Position numbers and translations under genes: made by a program. A stretch of DNA of 8,150 bases, from the NCBI GenBank assembly GCA_023417745.1, contig JAEZEM010000266.1, forward strand, positions 1-8,150, in the 5' to 3' direction. How positions within the stretch are numbered: the stretch's first letter is position 1; each line of letters begins with the position of its first letter. Below are positions 6,725 to 8,150 of the stretch, in pieces. Below the pieces are notes generated by a model, which was not told the origin of the DNA, did not search any database, and saw only the letters and a program-made list of their open reading frames with translations. This stretch comes from Pseudomonadota bacterium (lineage in GTDB: Bacteria; Desulfobacterota; Desulfovibrionia; Desulfovibrionales; Desulfovibrionaceae).

Positions 6725-8121
6725 GCGGAGGCGTCCTTTTGGATGCTTTGGGTCAAGGCCGCCAGATACTCTTCCATGCGCATGGAACGGGAGCCTTTAA
6801 AGAGGTAGACGCCGCCTTGCAGTCCAGCCGAGGCAACGGTCTGGGTGAACGCTTCGGGGGTATCGACCACGGCGAACAGGCCGGCGTAGCCTTTGCGGGC
6901 CAAGCCCTCGCCCACGGCCTGGGCGTAACCGCCGTGGAAAAAGACGGCCTTGGCCCCGCTGGCGGCGGCCTCTTCGCCCAGCTTGCGATGTTCTTCCTCG
7001 GCCTGGACGCCCATCTCGCGCATTTCGCCAAGAACGAGCACGAGGGGTTTGCCCTGGGCGGCCTCGGCGGCGGCGGCGATGGCCCGGCGCATGGACAGCG
7101 GGTTGGCGTTGTAGGTATCGTCGATAAACGTGTAGCAGCCGTGGCGGCGGCAAAAAAAGCGCTGCTCGGGCATGACGGCGGATTCCAGGCCTGCGGCGAT
7201 CTGTTCCCCGCTGGCCCCGAGAAGCTGGGCCGAGGCGGCGGCGGCCAGGATGTTCTCGGCGAAGTGTCCGCCGGTCAGCGGGGTCACGACTTCGAGTTCC
7301 AGCCCGTCCAGGCGCAGGAAAAACCGGCCCCGTCCCTCGGACAGCGCGCCCAGGTACTTGGCCCGGTAGGGAGCTGAGCCGCCCTTGACCGACATGCCGC
7401 GCACGTCAGGCCGCACGGCCTTGGCCGCGGCCCACAGCTCGGGATAGTCCATGGAGGCCAGGGCCGTGCCGCCCGGACGCAGGGCGGCGAAAAGCCGCGA
7501 CTTCTCGGCGGCCACGCCGGCCACGTCGATGAGCGCCTCCAGATGAGCCGGGCCGACGTTGTGGATCACGGCCACGTCGGGTTCGGCAATGGCGGCCAGG
7601 GGAGCCATCTCGCCCGGGGCCGAGATGCCAAGCTCCATGACCCACAGCCGGTCGGACTCGCCAGCTTCCAGCATGGACAGGGGCAGACCGATCTTATTAT
7701 TAAAATTCTTGTAATTTTTGGCCGTCGGTCCAACCTTGGCCAAGATGGCGGCGGTCAGTTCCTTGACCGTGGTCTTGCCGGCCGAGCCGGACACGGCCAC
7801 GAGCCTGGCCTGGACGCGCTCGCGCCAGGCCTTGGCCAGCTTGCCCAGGGCGGACACGGTGTCGCGCACCAGCAACACCGGCGTGCCTTCGGGCAGCCCG
7901 ACCAGGGGCCGGTCGGCCAGCACGGCGGCCGCGCCCTTGGACACGGCCTCGGCGGCGAAATTGTGGCCGTCCAGGCGCTCGCCCGGGATGCACACGAAAA
8001 GGCTGCCGGGAGAAACGGCCCGACTGTCGATGCGCACGGCCTCGATGTCGGGGTTGCCCCGCTCGCCCACGTCGCCCACGGCCCCGGTGGCGGCCAGGAT
8101 TTCGGAGAGGGTCAGGCGCAT
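6721..8121 (-). CDS. murF: UDP-N-acetylmuramoyl-tripeptide--D-alanyl-D-alanine ligase
   Basis: Cytosolic Mur ligase that joins the D-Ala-D-Ala dipeptide to the UDP-MurNAc-tripeptide, finishing the pentapeptide precursor. It is 466 residues, the normal size. The N-terminal domain has DSRAVSPGSLFVCIPGE at 32-48, a fold element shared with MurE. The ATPase domain has the P-loop SGSAGKTTVKE at 111-121 (Lys116), NFNNKIGLPLSML at 139-151, MELGIS at 162-167 and NVGPAHLE at 188-195. The linker region carries GGHFAEN at 284-290. The C-terminal domain shows DDTYNANPLSM at 334-344, LGEMREMG at 364-371 and FKGSRSMRME at 441-450. DDTYNANP and KGSRxxxME identify MurF. The ATG has AGGGAG eight bases upstream and overlaps the preceding reading frame by 10 bases. 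Residues 135-144 are encoded by an unusually AT-rich run. The end overlaps mraY by ATGA. Confidence 0.98.
   Translation of the reverse strand: MRLTLSEILAATGAVGDVGERGNPDIEAVRIDSRAVSPGSLFVCIPGERLDGHNFAAEAVSKGAAAVLADRPLVGLPEGTPVLLVRDTVSALGKLAKAWRERVQARLVAVSGSAGKTTVKELTAAILAKVGPTAKNYKNFNNKIGLPLSMLEAGESDRLWVMELGISAPGEMAPLAAIAEPDVAVIHNVGPAHLEALIDVAGVAAEKSRLFAALRPGGTALASMDYPELWAAAKAVRPDVRGMSVKGGSAPYRAKYLGALSEGRGRFFLRLDGLELEVVTPLTGGHFAENILAAAASAQLLGASGEQIAAGLESAVMPEQRFFCRRHGCYTFIDDTYNANPLSMRRAIAAAAEAAQGKPLVLVLGEMREMGVQAEEEHRKLGEEAAASGAKAVFFHGGYAQAVGEGLARKGYAGLFAVVDTPEAFTQTVASAGLQGGVYLFKGSRSMRMEEYLAALTQSIQKDASA
6734..6740 (-). promoter_or_regulatory. Ribosome binding site for mraY
   Basis: AAAAGGA on the minus strand lies nine bases before the mraY ATG at 6724, inside the last codons of murF. 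Together with the ATGA overlap it fixes the start of mraY. Confidence 0.6.
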
Positions 8122-8150
8122 CCGGTCAGCTCCCTCACGACGACGGCATC
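8112..8150 (-). CDS. murE: Probable C-terminal tail of UDP-MurNAc-tripeptide synthetase MurE (partial)
   Basis: Only the last 12 codons and a TGA stop would be inside the window. The minus-strand frame entering from the right edge reads DAVVVRELTGCA and ends within the start of murF, giving a 10-base overlap. Of the other two frames, one stops almost at once and the other simply continues into murF. The assignment rests mainly on position: murE normally precedes murF in dcw clusters, and MurE proteins often end with a short acidic-then-hydrophobic tail of this kind. MurE adds meso-diaminopimelate or lysine to UDP-MurNAc-L-Ala-D-Glu. Too little sequence is present to prove identity or substrate choice. 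Confidence 0.55.
   Translation of the reverse strand, partial: DAVVVRELTGCA
8130..8135 (-). promoter_or_regulatory. Ribosome binding site for murF
   Basis: AGGGAG on the minus strand lies eight bases before the murF ATG at 8121, inside the presumed murE tail. It is a strong Shine-Dalgarno match and supports the annotated murF start. Confidence 0.65.

Noticed and set aside
7690..7760. Internal promoter in murF (TTGGAC, 17-base spacer, AAGAAT)
   Set aside because: Both hexamers match the consensus poorly and the AT richness is partly forced by Lys and Asn codons, so it is mentioned only as a possibility under the AT-island finding.
1..8150. A new defence, mobile or secondary-metabolism system
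   Set aside because: Every base is covered by ordinary minus-strand dcw genes in standard order, with no insertion, inverted repeat array or unexplained gene.

Overview
The window is one uninterrupted, minus-strand block of the division and cell wall (dcw) cluster. Read in the direction of transcription (right to left) it holds the last codons of a gene that fits murE, then murF, mraY, murD, ftsW, murG, murC and the first three quarters of murB, which runs off the left edge. The order is the classical proteobacterial one. No gene is on the plus strand and there are no RNA genes, mobile elements, CRISPR arrays, terminators or gene-free stretches; the largest gap between genes is 7 bases.

The DNA is GC-rich with strongly GC-biased third codon positions. 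The protein style (for example the MurC glycine-rich N-terminus, a short type II-like MurB, and murG-murC-murB directly after ftsW) suggests a GC-rich deltaproteobacterium, most likely a Desulfovibrio/Solidesulfovibrio-type sulfate reducer. This is pattern recognition, not a database match, and the genus is uncertain.

Together the genes make lipid II and supply the septal polymerase. MurB reduces UDP-GlcNAc-enolpyruvate to UDP-MurNAc. MurC, MurD, MurE and MurF add L-Ala, D-Glu, the diamino acid and D-Ala-D-Ala. MraY moves the phospho-MurNAc-pentapeptide to undecaprenyl phosphate to give lipid I, MurG adds GlcNAc to give lipid II, and FtsW polymerises lipid II at the septum. All complete genes carry their signature motifs and look functional.

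The genes are packed extremely tightly. Three junctions are ATGA overlaps (murF/mraY, murD/ftsW, ftsW/murG). One junction is stop-next-to-start (murG/murC), two overlap by 10 to 11 bases (murE/murF, murC/murB), and one has a 7-base gap (mraY/murD). This points to one polycistronic message with translational coupling. No internal promoter is convincing.

I found no undescribed system here. The points worth a second look are modest: a cysteine where MurB normally has its catalytic serine, an AT-rich island inside murF at a conserved Asn/Lys loop, and a few motif variants in FtsW and MurD.
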